From: Lachancea dasiensis
Lineage: Eukaryota > Ascomycota > Saccharomycetes > Saccharomycetales > Saccharomycetaceae
Length of the DNA: 64,000 bases
NCBI GenBank assembly: GCA_900074725.1
Contig: LT598456.1
Coordinates: 937,488 to 1,001,487, forward strand
Direction: 5' to 3'
Below are positions 19,685 to 29,149 of the stretch, in pieces; position 1 is the first letter of the stretch; the number at the start of each line of letters is the position of its first letter. The translations under genes were made by a program, and so were the position numbers. The notes under the pieces are model-generated. The model was not told where the DNA came from and made no database searches. It saw nothing but the letters and a program-made list of their open reading frames with translations.

Positions 19685-21601
19685 ATGGCAAAGAAGGGTA
19701 AGAAGGATAAGGAAGCTAAGAAGGCTCGAACGGAGCTGAAAAACAAGAAGAACTTAGAAAAAGCAGAGAGCAAGGACAAAAAACGTAGCAAGAAACTGGG
19801 CTCCGAGGACGATGATGATTTGGACATAGACGAGGTTTTGGCCAACTACAAGAAGGAACAAGAACTCTTTGAGCAGGTTTTGGTAACCAATGTGGAGAAA
19901 CCAAGTCCAAGGATGAATCCTTGCATGATCTCGAACCCTGTACATGGTAAAAGAGAACTAATATTATTTGGTGGGGAGCATACAGACTCTTCAACCTCAA
20001 CAACCACCTTTTACAACGAGCTTTTCACATACACTTTGGAGAGTGACCAGTGGCGAAAAATTACATCAAAAAATGCGCCAATGCCTCGGTCATCTGCGGC
20101 GGCAGCAGCTCATCCAAGTGGTGTAGCTCTTCTTCATGGTGGTGAATTCTCTTCTCCAAGGCAAAACACATTTTACCACTACTCTGATACCTGGCTCCTT
20201 GACTGTAACACAAAAGAATGGACCAAGATCGACCAAAAAAATGGCCCCAGTGCGCGTTCAGGACATCGTATGACTGTGTGGAAAAATTTCTTCATTATGC
20301 ATGGCGGGTTCAGAGATTTAGGAACTTCAACAACCTATTTGAAGGATTGTTGGTTATTTGATATCACCACCTACAAGTGGAAACAAGTCGAATTCCCACC
20401 AAATCACCCCATTCCTGATGCACGCTCGGGTCATTCCTTAATTCCTACTCAGGAAGGTGCTGTTCTATGGGGTGGGTACTGCAAAGTTAAGGCAGGCAAG
20501 GGACTACAAAAGGGTAAAACCTTAACAGACTGCTGGTACTTGAAGATGAAGTCCGATACAAGTGGTCTCCGGTGGGAGAGACGTAAAAAACAGGGCTTTC
20601 AGCCATCTCCAAGAGTGGGCTGTTCGATGGTTCACCATAAGGGGCGAGGAATTTTGTTTGGGGGGGTATATGACTACGAAGAAACAGAAGAGGCCATGAG
20701 CTCAGAATTCTATAACGATCTCTTCTCTTACCAGGTCGAATCTAACAGATGGTTTACACTCAAAATGAGGCCTCAGAAGAAGAAGGCCGTTACTGTGTCA
20801 AAGAGTAGTAAAAATAAGGACGATGAGTTAGAAAATATATTGAATGATATACTGCAGAAGGCTAACCTCGCAGATGATGACACGACAGAAGATGACAACG
20901 AAATTGAGAAAGAACTGCGCCGGATGGACGAAGAAGAGGAACTTGAGAATAAATCTAAGGAATTCACCATACTCACTCAATTACCACATCCGCGTTTCAA
21001 TGCAGCAACGGCTGTTGTGGATGATATGCTTTTCATTTTCGGCGGTATTTGGGAATTTGGGGAGAAAGATTTTGTCATTGATTCGCTTTATTGCATTGAT
21101 TTAAACAAGCTGGACGGTGTAAAATTGTTCTGGCAAGATTTGGAAGCTGTCGAAAGGGCCAAACAACTCGGCGACGAAGAAGAAGAAGAAGACGACGACG
21201 ATTACGAAGAGGATGACGATGAAGTGGAGGCCGAAGATGAACAATATGAAGCAAACGACGACAAGCTCGTTGCCGAAGAAGAAGAGGATGAAGAGGAAGA
21301 AGAGATTGAAGAAGAAGGGCCAGAGATTCCTGACCTCAGACCATGGCTACCACATCCGAAAGCATTTGAGAACCTTCGTTCCTTCTACGTCCGTACGGGT
21401 GCTGACTTCTTGCAGTGGGCCATATCCAACAATAGAGACGCCAAGGGAAAGCACCTGAAGAAACACGCTTTTGATCTCTGCCAAGACCGATGGTGGGAAA
21501 GACGTGAGCAAATTAGAATTGAAGAAGACAAGCTCGAAGACATGGGTGGTGTTGAGGGCATTGTAGAACGAGACCCAGCTCAGTCCACCAAGAGACGATG
21601 A
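19685..21601 (+). CDS. KEL3: Kelch-repeat protein Kel3
   Basis: A cytoplasmic kelch protein of poorly known function in S. cerevisiae. The 638-residue product starts with a very basic coiled stretch (MAKKGKKDKEAKKARTELKN) and an acidic patch, then a run of kelch blades with the GG...W/Y pattern: ELILFGGEHTD, GVALLHGGEFSS, FIMHGGFRDLG, GAVLWGGYCK, GILFGGVYDY, MLFIFGGIWEF. Two long acidic tracts (about 385-420 and 500-545) split the blade region from the conserved C-terminal block RPWLPHPKAFENLRSFYVRT and HAFDLCQDRWWERR. Length and layout match YPL263C (651). Upstream of HAT2 on the same strand. Confidence 0.95.
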   Translation: MAKKGKKDKEAKKARTELKNKKNLEKAESKDKKRSKKLGSEDDDDLDIDEVLANYKKEQELFEQVLVTNVEKPSPRMNPCMISNPVHGKRELILFGGEHTDSSTSTTTFYNELFTYTLESDQWRKITSKNAPMPRSSAAAAAHPSGVALLHGGEFSSPRQNTFYHYSDTWLLDCNTKEWTKIDQKNGPSARSGHRMTVWKNFFIMHGGFRDLGTSTTYLKDCWLFDITTYKWKQVEFPPNHPIPDARSGHSLIPTQEGAVLWGGYCKVKAGKGLQKGKTLTDCWYLKMKSDTSGLRWERRKKQGFQPSPRVGCSMVHHKGRGILFGGVYDYEETEEAMSSEFYNDLFSYQVESNRWFTLKMRPQKKKAVTVSKSSKNKDDELENILNDILQKANLADDDTTEDDNEIEKELRRMDEEEELENKSKEFTILTQLPHPRFNAATAVVDDMLFIFGGIWEFGEKDFVIDSLYCIDLNKLDGVKLFWQDLEAVERAKQLGDEEEEEDDDDYEEDDDEVEAEDEQYEANDDKLVAEEEEDEEEEEIEEEGPEIPDLRPWLPHPKAFENLRSFYVRTGADFLQWAISNNRDAKGKHLKKHAFDLCQDRWWERREQIRIEEDKLEDMGGVEGIVERDPAQSTKRR

Positions 21602-21890
21602 AATCTCCAAAATAGAAGCCATCTTGAACATATACATAATTCAGCATAGACACAATGGCCCGAGATTGCGAACAAAGACTATTTTACATAAATTGCTTTA
21701 GATGTTCAACCATAGATGTATAGCGTTTACCAATATTCTATACAAGCAGTGGTCGTTGTGCCTGATATTGATTATTTCTCGGATTTTGCCAGTAACAAGT
21801 ATTATTTTAAAGTAGACAGACAGACAATACAATGTTCCCTCTCACTCAAACACGAAAAGCCAGGACAGCAGTAGCAGCGACGAAAAATAT

Positions 21891-23105
21891 ATGGCCATGA
21901 CAGAAGCAGATCGCGAGCTCTCAGTCGAAGAGGAATACGACTTGTGGAAGTCCAATGTCCCGCTTATGTACGACTTCGTTAGCGAAACGAAACTTCTTTG
22001 GCCATCGCTAACCATACAATGGTTGCCCAATGACACATCCGATGCATCGCAACAGCAATTGATATTGGGTACTCATACCTCTGGTGAAGAGCAGAACTAC
22101 TTGAAGATAGCATCTGTCGAACTTCCTGAGGAGATCGCAGAAGACAAAGCTCCTCAACCTTCTAAAGAGCAAGAATCAAGTCCCGGTCAGACCAATGGAC
22201 AGCCACAACAGGTAGTATCTAAGATCAAAATTACCAAGAAATTTGATCATGATGAGGAGGTAACGAGGGCTCGTCATGCACCCTTCAACAGCAACCTTAT
22301 TGCAACCATCAATGGCTGCGGTTCGGTTTTTTTATATGACCGGTCTTTGGACAAGGAGGATGCTTTGAGGGCTAAATTCGCATATCACAAGGAGAATGGG
22401 TATGGGCTAAACTTCAGTATTCCATCGCCTGGGAGTTTGCTATCATGCTCAGACGATGGAACCATAGCTCTTTGGGATGTTCAAGCGGCAAAGGAAGTGC
22501 CCACATTTGTGAACAAAAGCCATAGCGATATTGTGAATGAAGTAAAATGGCACGAGACTGATCCAAATCTTTACGGATCAGTTTCAGAAGATAAGACACT
22601 CATTATTCATGATAGAAGGACCGAACAAGCGATCGTGACCATGAAACAGGACGAATCATTCAATACATTGGCTTTCAGCAAGAACTCTAGTAATCTATTT
22701 GCTGGTGCGGGTAGCGACTCTCAAGTTTATCTTTACGATTTACGAAATCCCGGCGTCGCATTACATAGCATGTCTGGACACCAAGATGCAGTTACCAGCC
22801 TGGAATTCTCTCCGCATCGCGATGGCGTTTTATGTTCTGGAAGCTCTGATAGAAGAGTGTTGGTTTGGGACCTTTTTCAAATCGGGGCAGAGCAGCAACA
22901 GGAAGATGCTGACGATGGTGTTCCTGAGTTACTCATGATGCACGCTGGCCACAGGAGCGCGGTCAACGACTTCTCTTGCAATGAGAATATACCTTGGCTC
23001 ATGGCCAGCGTAGAGGAAGAAAACATTGTACAAATCTGGAAGACTTCCAAAAAACTGACGAATCCATCTAACCCCGGGGAGTATGATATCCACACACTGG
23101 AATAG
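21891..23105 (+). CDS. HAT2: Hat2, WD40 subunit of the HAT-B histone acetyltransferase (RbAp46/48 type)
   Basis: Hat2 pairs with Hat1 and holds newly made H3/H4 so that H4 K5/K12 can be acetylated. The 404-residue product (401 in baker's yeast) begins with the RbAp N-terminal helix and its signature (EEYDLWKSNVPLMYDFVSE, WPSLTIQWLP), then seven WD blades with typical ends LWDV, IHDRR, LYDLR, VWDLF and QIWKT. The acidic loop before the last blade (EQQQEDADDGVPELLMMHAGHRS) that contacts H4 is kept. The second ATG at 21897 is an alternative start; either gives the same domain. Confidence 0.97.
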   Translation: MAMTEADRELSVEEEYDLWKSNVPLMYDFVSETKLLWPSLTIQWLPNDTSDASQQQLILGTHTSGEEQNYLKIASVELPEEIAEDKAPQPSKEQESSPGQTNGQPQQVVSKIKITKKFDHDEEVTRARHAPFNSNLIATINGCGSVFLYDRSLDKEDALRAKFAYHKENGYGLNFSIPSPGSLLSCSDDGTIALWDVQAAKEVPTFVNKSHSDIVNEVKWHETDPNLYGSVSEDKTLIIHDRRTEQAIVTMKQDESFNTLAFSKNSSNLFAGAGSDSQVYLYDLRNPGVALHSMSGHQDAVTSLEFSPHRDGVLCSGSSDRRVLVWDLFQIGAEQQQEDADDGVPELLMMHAGHRSAVNDFSCNENIPWLMASVEEENIVQIWKTSKKLTNPSNPGEYDIHTLE

Positions 23106-23150
23106 TTGTATATACTTGATTAAACAAACGAAGGAATATCAATACTCAAA

Positions 23151-24410
23151 TCAGTAAGAGTATGATACAAGGATATCCTGGGAATGTTCGACAATATTAT
23201 CTATGGTGCTATCTTCTAGATAATGTATCCCAAAGTTGAGACCTGACTTAGATGATAGACAATAAGAAATTGACATAAAACTGTCAGGATTTTTACTTTT
23301 TGTCGCGCATACGCCGTTAACATGGTATGGAAAATCACCTTCTGAAAGAAAATTATTACCGGTCAGATAATTGATCTCGATCACTCGGGAAGCGCTGGAA
23401 GTTCCGAACTTTGATGCCTCACTTTTCGCGCATTTTACATTGTCATCATCAAATCGAATGAGCTCCCACCTCATGATTGCAGAATCCATCTCTCCCCGAA
23501 CAAACAGGTGTACGTACAAAGCGTTTCCTAACGTTGGCCCCAATTTCTGCGGTCCATGCAATGGCACTGACGATCGCTTGCTCTACGTCACTTTCAAGCA
23601 CTGTGCCAGACTCCATCTTTCCCAGGTCATAAATTGGGCTATCCAACCGATTTCAAAGCAGCAGGGACACAAAGTTCAAACCTCCATGGAAATGAAGAGG
23701 TTTCTCCAAAGTCAGACTATACAGGTCTTTGAAAATTGCTGGCACGCGGTGGCTGATAAGTCCAAGAAGCACGGAGAGCAGGGAACATTGATGGGTATCA
23801 AAAATTGATTCCTGGAGCGGACAGAGTGCGTATTGTGGCTGAAAATGCAGCTATCAAGCATCCGATTTCCTACACCCAGCGAATTAAGCGCGGTATTGAA
23901 TAAATTGTGAAAATTGGCGGCCGGAAAACAATCGAACAATGTTTCGTGACCGTGGAAGACAATGATCGAGTGATCTAGTACGTAAATGCGCCACAGAGGC
24001 TTTCCGTTACCAACCTCAAATGACCTTTGGTTGAATATGCAACGCAGCAAATATCGCGGAACCCCTCTTTAGCAGTTAAATTGTTCGTCTTTGTAGCAGT
24101 CGAATTATACTTTACTTACAACGTCTTCGAGATTTGAAGAATTCACATGTTCAAATTGCATGGAGGGGTTAACATAGTAGCGGAGCTCAGCATTCTCAAT
24201 GATAACCCTTGAAAGCGTCGCGGAGACCACAGAATCAGTGAGTGGGTGACATTTTTCATTGTGTAACGTGGTGTCATCTGAATTTCTGTCTAATTCGCTG
24301 CTTGCAGTAAAGTAGGTAGCAAAGCAAACTACTCCATTCGATGTTCCCGAGATCTAATCTCTCAAGTGCTCTCTTTTGACAGGGTTTAGCTTTTCTACGT
24401 TACCTTTCAT
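23151..24410 (-). pseudogene. Alcohol acetyltransferase-like (AATase family) pseudogene
   Basis: Pieces in several minus-strand frames line up as one decayed gene of about 420 codons. From ATG 24410: KLNPVKREHLRD, stop, then a long frame with TLSRVIIENAELRYYVNP and NLEDVVSKV; after a shift GKPLWRIYVLD, VFHGHETLFDC (the degraded HHxxxDG active site) and AANFHNLFNTALNS; later frames give the C-terminal half ending before 23151. This N-to-C order is that of the AATase family (PF07247), closer to the PLWR...HHALFDG type than to the intact Atf gene at 13027. At least two frameshifts and one early stop make it inactive. Known family features are recalled, not searched. It lies between HAT2 and POL5, which are adjacent in S. 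cerevisiae. Confidence 0.75.
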
Positions 24411-24808
24411 TTTCTTAGGCCAAGTACCACTGATTTCACTTATTGAACAAATCGTACATTTGACTATTGATTGCTTGACAGTTTATTCATACAGAAAAGC
24501 GGTGGTAGTATTAGGCGATCGTTCAACATTCTGTTCTATTGTATAGTCTTAAGGATGTTACACATTTGTGTCACTCTCGTTTACAAGTTCGTTTATTTAT
24601 TCGCTTAACACATTGACCGACTTCCGAGCCATTCGGACTACCAATGATTAGGTTGAGCCTCGCAAGATACCTTTACAAGAATATTCCGTTTGTATGCCGA
24701 GATGGCCCCACTGATTCGCTATATCACAATCTGCAGTTTCATCACTTTTCGACAAACTGCTGGCAATTTGGGAGCCACATTCCAGAGAAGGATTCAATTA
24801 GAAACTTG
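24411..24808. other. Spacer between the acetyltransferase relic and POL5
   Basis: About 400 bases; contains the former promoter of the relic and the POL5 terminator. Nothing else seen. Confidence 0.3.
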
Positions 24809-27800
24809 CTATTGCTGTTGTTGCTGAACCTTTTTTACTGATAACCAATTGAGAAATTCAATAAACATGTTGACCCCAAACTTGCCTTTCAAAAACCAAT
24901 TTTTTGAAGTCTTGTGATATATTTCCATCAATACGATGAACGTATCGTCTGTTGGACTTACCTCTATCAGTAATTTGGACAAAAATATTGAAGCACTTGA
25001 TGACACAGAATAGAGAAGATTCGGATACTGACCAGGCTTTTTCAAAATCATAGCATCCTGCAAGTCTATGATCAAAGATGTGATCAGCTCTTGATCACCT
25101 GCTTCTGGTAGATTGAGGCCCGAAACCTTGAATTTACTGATTTTGTTTTTGACGAGCTTGGCAGCCTTTTCCGCTAGCGATCTATCCAAAGTAATTCTAA
25201 TACAATCCACTAAAGGTAAGATTATATTTAGAATTTTCTTGAGAGTAGAAGCCTGTGCTTCTCCACCCTTTTTCGCTTCTACCTCTGCCCACCGCACAAA
25301 CACTTCTAGCATATCAACAACCTTATGTTTGAACGCTATTACATCTTGTCGCGATTCTTTCACCTCCTTCTTTCTCTTGTTGCCCGTCGGTATAACAGCT
25401 AACGCCTCTTTTCTACGTTTAAAAATTTCTGAAAGTTGGCCATCCAGTTCCATCATCTTTTCATCGTCTAAATCTTCGTCACTTTCACTGCCTTCATCTG
25501 AATCACTGAAGTGAACTTCACCCCTATCATCAACCATCGAGTCCGGAAGTTTTAATGCCTTAGCGAGAGCACTAGTGGCTTCTTTATCGATTCGTTCTAT
25601 GCCATTATCTGAGTAATCCGCGTCATCAGAGCCGCTCATATCATCACCGGGCAATTTATTATCTACATCATTGTCTCCTTCTTCTTCATCCAAATCATCA
25701 TCTTCGCTGAAGCTTTCGTCTTCTTGCTCTTCGTCCTGCTCTTCGTCCTGCTCTTCGTCTTGCTCTTCAACTTGCTCTTCGTCTTGCTCTTCTTCCTCAT
25801 CTCCTTCTTCGTCCTCACTAGCGCCTTCAAAAAGATTTGCGAATCCTTCCTTATTTTCTCTAGCGGACAGGATCTCTAACAAGACGGAAAGATCGCTGAC
25901 GGATACTTGGCCGGCGAAAGACTCCCAAATGATCAGACTAGATTTTCTCAGTAGAGCCTTTTTTTGTGCTGCCAGTGAAAGCAATATTTCAATAAAGCCT
26001 GCGTAAGATTCGGTGTTGTCGTCTTCGCTGTAGGATTTGGAGAAGGAAATTAGGTCTTGCAGAACTGAAATAGAGTCAGTTTCTCCGGCAAAAGCTTCTA
26101 TAATGTTCACGGCGAAGAGTAATTGCAAGCCATATAGTTGGGAATTTGCTCGATTTGCGGACAAACGTTTAGAGACATCTTCAAGCTCCACTACAGATTC
26201 ATCAATAATTTCTTTTAGTTCTTGTCCGATAGGGTGCTTGAGAGCTTGTCTTTTTTGCCCGCGAATAATCTTCTTTAATGCCACATATGGCCAACAAACG
26301 AGGCTCTCTCCTTGTTCCACAGATAAGAGGTCGGCAAGAATCGAGTAAAGCCTTTCGACAGCCGCTGGTGCCATAGCTTGGAGCTTCTGGTCCTTTTGAT
26401 CATCCTCTACCGCATTTTGGTTTTTAAAGAAACCAAATTGAACGAGTACATCAAAGCAAGGCTTTACCCAGTCTTTATCTGCTTGTGATTTATGAGCCCT
26501 AACTAAGTGGAGGAGTCCATCTATCGTGTATCTTACCGCTGCGGGATTTGTCGAGTTTTCTATCAAGTGCGCTCTGAAGATTTCGACGATTTTGGTCAAG
26601 TGCTCTGCCTTCAAAGATTTGTTAGCCAATAAAGCACTTATAGTTTTAGATTTTGTCAACTGATCGAAGCTCACAGAACCATTTTCACCAAAAGCAATTG
26701 TTTCGAAACAAGCACTTGTCTTTTCCGGCTGCTCCTGGCATATGTTTAGCAAAGAAGCTAGCGATTTCTGTGAAATTCGATGCAAATTTCGCTCGGTGCT
26801 TCCACATTGATTTATGAGACATCTCATAAAGTTGGTAGAAAACATGTGCACAATATTAGAAGCACTAGAGAGTTGGAGAGCCCTGTCAAAAACCAAAAAG
26901 CCCAAATATTTTCGCTCGCTGGAGGATTTCTCATTGAAAAAAGAATCATCCACTACAGCTTTCCAAAACTCAGGGAATCGGATGCTTTGCTTTCTGCCGT
27001 CTCCGCTCGATTTACGCTTCTTGCTTGGGGGCTCTGAGGCTTCGATGTGAACGCTGTTTTCATCCAAGAGGCAAGTGAGAATTATATCCCACACGAAATG
27101 TAGCCTAGGAGCCCAAATCCCTTTTTGTTTTAAAGAAGAGTCGTTCGAAGAGGCTGCCTCCTTCAAAGCGTTTGCTATCAGTGGCAAGTTACCCCGCATC
27201 AATGGGTCGTTGTTTTTCCAAGGCGAGTTCAAAGCCAGCGAGGAGGAAACGCTAGCTTTTCCTGCGAGTGGATTGGCATGCAATAGTAATAGATATATAG
27301 CCAATCCTTCGCTGGTCAAAGTTAGATGTCTAGAATCTAAAAGCTTGAAAATGGCGTCAATGTGGTCCGAAGAATGCAGCAAAGGGGCCAGCTTCTCAAC
27401 TGCCTGATACAACGTGTACAGCGCAGACTCTCGGATCCAGGTCTTAGCTGTGGCCACATCGACTAAAGCGTCCGCAAATTTCAACGTAAAGTTGAGGTTT
27501 ACGTTTGCTTGACCTTCGCTTTCTGCGTTAATCATGAAAATGTGTGAAAACAACGGTTCATTGAGCAAAACCTGGAGACCAAATAGCTTGCCGAACAGAA
27601 GACCCCGCTCTTCTTTGCCATTTTTCACAGACTCCTTTGACAATGCAGACATAAGCATCGTCACGTACTGATCTATATCGGCCAGCACTCCCTTCTGAAG
27701 AGCCGAGAACACCACTTCCGTCAAACAAAGACTAAAACCGAGTCTCGCACCATTTCTGTTGGAAGAAAGACCCTTAATAAGTCTGTTGAGAACATACTGC

Positions 27801-27922
27801 CACTCGCGAGACTCCTGGGGCAGCTGGGACAGCTCTGTCACAAGCGCAATTGTCGCTTGTAATCGTTCTTCGGAAAGATCCGATGCCAGTGTATAGAATA
27901 GATCCCTATTGACTTGGGCCAT
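24809..27922 (-). CDS. POL5: Pol5, nucleolar MybBP1A-like protein of rRNA synthesis and 60S assembly
   Basis: An essential nucleolar protein once described as a fifth polymerase, now linked to rDNA transcription and 60S/40S maturation. The 1037-residue product (1022 in S. cerevisiae) opens with VNRDLFYTLASDLSEERLQA and an Armadillo/HEAT-like helical body: SSNRNGARLGFSLCLTEV, LLFGKLFGLQVLL, KIIRGQKRQALKHPIGQELK. An acidic tract near residues 705-770 is followed by the helical C-terminus (GNKRKKEVKESRQDVIAFKHKVVDMLE). The family shows no real polymerase motifs. The tract is encoded by a tandem 12-base repeat (separate entry). The start is the only ATG before the conserved opening. Confidence 0.95.
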   Translation of the reverse strand: MAQVNRDLFYTLASDLSEERLQATIALVTELSQLPQESREWQYVLNRLIKGLSSNRNGARLGFSLCLTEVVFSALQKGVLADIDQYVTMLMSALSKESVKNGKEERGLLFGKLFGLQVLLNEPLFSHIFMINAESEGQANVNLNFTLKFADALVDVATAKTWIRESALYTLYQAVEKLAPLLHSSDHIDAIFKLLDSRHLTLTSEGLAIYLLLLHANPLAGKASVSSSLALNSPWKNNDPLMRGNLPLIANALKEAASSNDSSLKQKGIWAPRLHFVWDIILTCLLDENSVHIEASEPPSKKRKSSGDGRKQSIRFPEFWKAVVDDSFFNEKSSSERKYLGFLVFDRALQLSSASNIVHMFSTNFMRCLINQCGSTERNLHRISQKSLASLLNICQEQPEKTSACFETIAFGENGSVSFDQLTKSKTISALLANKSLKAEHLTKIVEIFRAHLIENSTNPAAVRYTIDGLLHLVRAHKSQADKDWVKPCFDVLVQFGFFKNQNAVEDDQKDQKLQAMAPAAVERLYSILADLLSVEQGESLVCWPYVALKKIIRGQKRQALKHPIGQELKEIIDESVVELEDVSKRLSANRANSQLYGLQLLFAVNIIEAFAGETDSISVLQDLISFSKSYSEDDNTESYAGFIEILLSLAAQKKALLRKSSLIIWESFAGQVSVSDLSVLLEILSARENKEGFANLFEGASEDEEGDEEEEQDEEQVEEQDEEQDEEQDEEQEDESFSEDDDLDEEEGDNDVDNKLPGDDMSGSDDADYSDNGIERIDKEATSALAKALKLPDSMVDDRGEVHFSDSDEGSESDEDLDDEKMMELDGQLSEIFKRRKEALAVIPTGNKRKKEVKESRQDVIAFKHKVVDMLEVFVRWAEVEAKKGGEAQASTLKKILNIILPLVDCIRITLDRSLAEKAAKLVKNKISKFKVSGLNLPEAGDQELITSLIIDLQDAMILKKPGQYPNLLYSVSSSASIFLSKLLIEVSPTDDTFIVLMEIYHKTSKNWFLKGKFGVNMFIEFLNWLSVKKVQQQQQ
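25726..25797 (-). repeat. 12-base tandem repeat inside POL5 (about six units)
   Basis: Units of GCTCTTCGTCYT on the plus strand, 25726-25797, with few changes. On the coding strand they give the acidic four-residue repeat EEQD. Period 12 keeps the frame, so unit number can vary between strains without breaking the gene. Confidence 0.9.
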
Positions 27923-28214
27923 TGTTCGGGTACAGCAGTCAGTCGCAAAAAAGAGACGTCGAATACACGATAGAGTGTAAGGGTCACCAGAGTAACCTAC
28001 GATTCAGTAGCTCGCAATGACGGCTTTAGATGCTCTGGGTGTCACAGGCGTGTATTGCAGCTCGAGTTAAGCTTGCAATATCTCACGCTTCGAAATACTT
28101 TATAACGGCAACTAGGCTTCCAAAAAAAATAAAAGAAATAAACAGCTCATCGCCGACATGCACGTACACAGTGACTCTATCATCCAAAGTCATGTGACAT
28201 CCAGGGTGTTATCT

Positions 28215-28248
28215 ACTCGATTTTACAGTCCCGACTGTAAAATCGAGT
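28215..28248. repeat. Perfect 16-bp inverted repeat with 2-base centre
   Basis: ACTCGATTTTACAGTC at 28215-28230 is followed by CC and its exact reverse complement at 28233-28248. It lies in the shared upstream region of POL5 and ATP15. Such a tight long palindrome can form a hairpin or cruciform; whether it binds a factor is unknown. Confidence 0.95.
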
Positions 28249-28294
28249 CGCGGATACGTATATAGTGATGATAAGCAACGACACGTGGTTTGGG

Positions 28295-28341
28295 ACCAAT
28301 GGTTACCCGTCTCAATTAAAATGGGAATTTTTCACCAATGA
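28295..28341 (+). promoter_or_regulatory. ATP15 promoter: two CCAAT boxes and a Reb1-like site
   Basis: ACCAATGG at 28295-28302 and ACCAATGA at 28334-28341 match the Hap2/3/4/5 consensus, as expected for a nuclear gene of oxidative phosphorylation. TTACCCG at 28303-28309, directly after the first box, is the Reb1 site that keeps promoters nucleosome-free. The boxes are 170-215 bases upstream of the ATP15 ATG. Function is inferred from motif and gene type. Confidence 0.6.
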
Positions 28342-28508
28342 GAACCCGAATTCCACAGCTTCAACGAAGTTCGGTTAGCATCATATACCATTGCAGTGTT
28401 ACCTTCATTCACGGAGAGAAGTTGAATATAGCTTCTGAGATTTTAGCTATTTGTGGTCTCATACCTTAAGTAGCATTTCCCTTATCCCAAATCCCTTGAA
28501 TACAGACA

Positions 28509-28697
28509 ATGTCCGCGTGGAGAAAGGCCGGTTTGACTTACAACAACTACTTGAGCATTGCCGCACAAACTGTGCGTGCTGCATTGAAAAACGAGGCACA
28601 AACTGCCCAAGTGCTCGGTAGATCCAAAACTGAAGCAAAGTTCGTGAAGTACGAAGGTGGCAATGCCGTCTCAGAGCCAGAAGCTTTGAAGAAATGA
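28509..28697 (+). CDS. ATP15: ATP synthase F1 epsilon subunit (mitochondrial)
   Basis: The smallest central-stalk subunit of mitochondrial F1-ATPase; it stabilises the gamma-delta stalk. The 62-residue product starts MSAWRKAGLTYNNYLSIAAQ, which is the highly conserved family opening, and matches S. cerevisiae Atp15 (62 residues) in length. The next gene, MDL2, follows on the same strand, as on S. cerevisiae chromosome XVI. Unlike most nuclear-coded F1 subunits it has no cleaved presequence. Confidence 0.95.
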   Translation: MSAWRKAGLTYNNYLSIAAQTVRAALKNEAQTAQVLGRSKTEAKFVKYEGGNAVSEPEALKK

Positions 28698-29149
28698 AAG
28701 CGATGAAAATTGACGAAATGGCCCCTTCACATGGCTTTCTTTTTGACAAGGACCCAAATAATGAGTGTGTAGTGGCACAGTATTACTTAGATATTCATTC
28801 ATAGAGCTCCGGATCCCGAGGGACGTCTCAAGGACTAACGGAGGATAATCAAAAACAATATTACGAGTTTTGCGTGAGCTAGCCGTGGAGGCCTGGGAAG
28901 GAGGTGCAACAGCTCGGAAAAGAGTCCCAAAGCTCAAGTCGATATGACGGACGACTCGGAGTCCGGCTCCGACTTCACATCGCACCGCTTCAAACCCGCG
29001 AGGCCACTGTTTTATCACTCACTATTCACGGAGACGGTAATTCAAGTACTTCTGTCGTCGCGCCCGTCAGTCCCGGTCGCTAAACGATAAAACCGCACGC
29101 GCACTTGGCTCTTTAAGGTTCCAAAGCAGACGTCCGCGAGATTTGCAGC
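28698..29149. other. ATP15-MDL2 spacer
   Basis: About 450 bases, rather GC-rich toward MDL2. No repeat or RNA gene recognised; short frames here look like chance. Confidence 0.3.

Larger units (their letters stand above)
27923..28508. other. Divergent promoter POL5 / ATP15
   Basis: Holds the inverted repeat and the CCAAT/Reb1 sites listed separately. The POL5 side shows no clear PAC or RRPE box, unlike UTP23 and DIM1. Confidence 0.4.
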
